Origin: Neelides folsomi
Taxonomy: Eukaryota > Arthropoda > Collembola > Neelipleona > Neelidae
DNA length: 64,000 nt
Direction of reading: 5' to 3'
Assembly (NCBI GenBank): GCA_034687125.1
Contig: JAQGBZ010000038.1
Location: forward strand, 62,001-126,000
The notes under the pieces were generated by a model, which worked only from the letters and a program-made list of their open reading frames with translations, made no database searches and had not been told where the DNA came from. A program made the translations under genes and the position numbers. Positions 63,957 through 64,000 of the stretch are shown in pieces (position 1 is the stretch's first letter; each line of letters begins with the position of its first letter).

Positions 63957-64000
63957 TATTTCTCTTCCATCGTCGTGCCGTCCACGTTAAGCCTCCATTT

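Overview
This is a AT-rich animal nuclear genome window with spliced genes. All nine recognisable genes have GT-AG introns, and every exon chain below was checked for phase and for divisibility by three. The protein set (TDP-43, ORC3, RBM45, dephospho-CoA kinase, ZC3H10, SNX13, a Fer2-type bHLH, a RING protein, RAD50), the mostly short AT-rich introns of about 50-400 bp and the invertebrate-type Fer2 gene suggest an arthropod. A copepod such as a sea louse is my guess from base composition and architecture, not something the sequence proves.

Layout. 1-3277: AT-rich, no firm gene, one possible small transcript near 2095-2566. 3278-5814 (-): TDP-43, with a transposase relic in its last intron. 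7291-10981 (+): ORC3, 16 exons. 10982-18218: gene-poor, with three foldback elements. 18219-22515 (-): RBM45, 7 exons, with a Tc1/mariner-like element in intron 2 and a G-rich promoter side. 24138-24901 (-): fragments of what looks like a repetitive transposon-type gene. About 24.9-33.5 kb: gene desert holding a perfect 25-bp-arm hairpin. 33569-34865 (+): dephospho-CoA kinase (DCAKD). 37447-38960 (-): ZC3H10. 41264-46555 (+): SNX13, 14 exons, with three copies of a ~130-bp repeat in its introns. 48781-50525 (-): Fer2-like bHLH, with a nested foldback just past its stop and a ~1.05-kb inverted-repeat element upstream. 55164-56837 (-): RING/coiled-coil protein of unassigned function. 58004-63956 (+): complete RAD50, 19 exons, head-to-head with the RING gene.

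Functional themes. The genes are not one pathway. There are three RNA-binding regulators (TDP-43, RBM45, ZC3H10), two DNA replication/repair factors (ORC3, RAD50), one CoA biosynthesis enzyme, one membrane-trafficking/lipid protein (SNX13), one neural/developmental transcription factor (Fer2) and one likely E3 ligase. TDP-43 and RBM45, both linked to ALS-type pathology in humans, lie about 12 kb apart on the same strand. The least-described content is the set of non-autonomous foldback elements, which differ in sequence from one another, and the intronic repeat family in SNX13. I did not find a novel multi-gene system.
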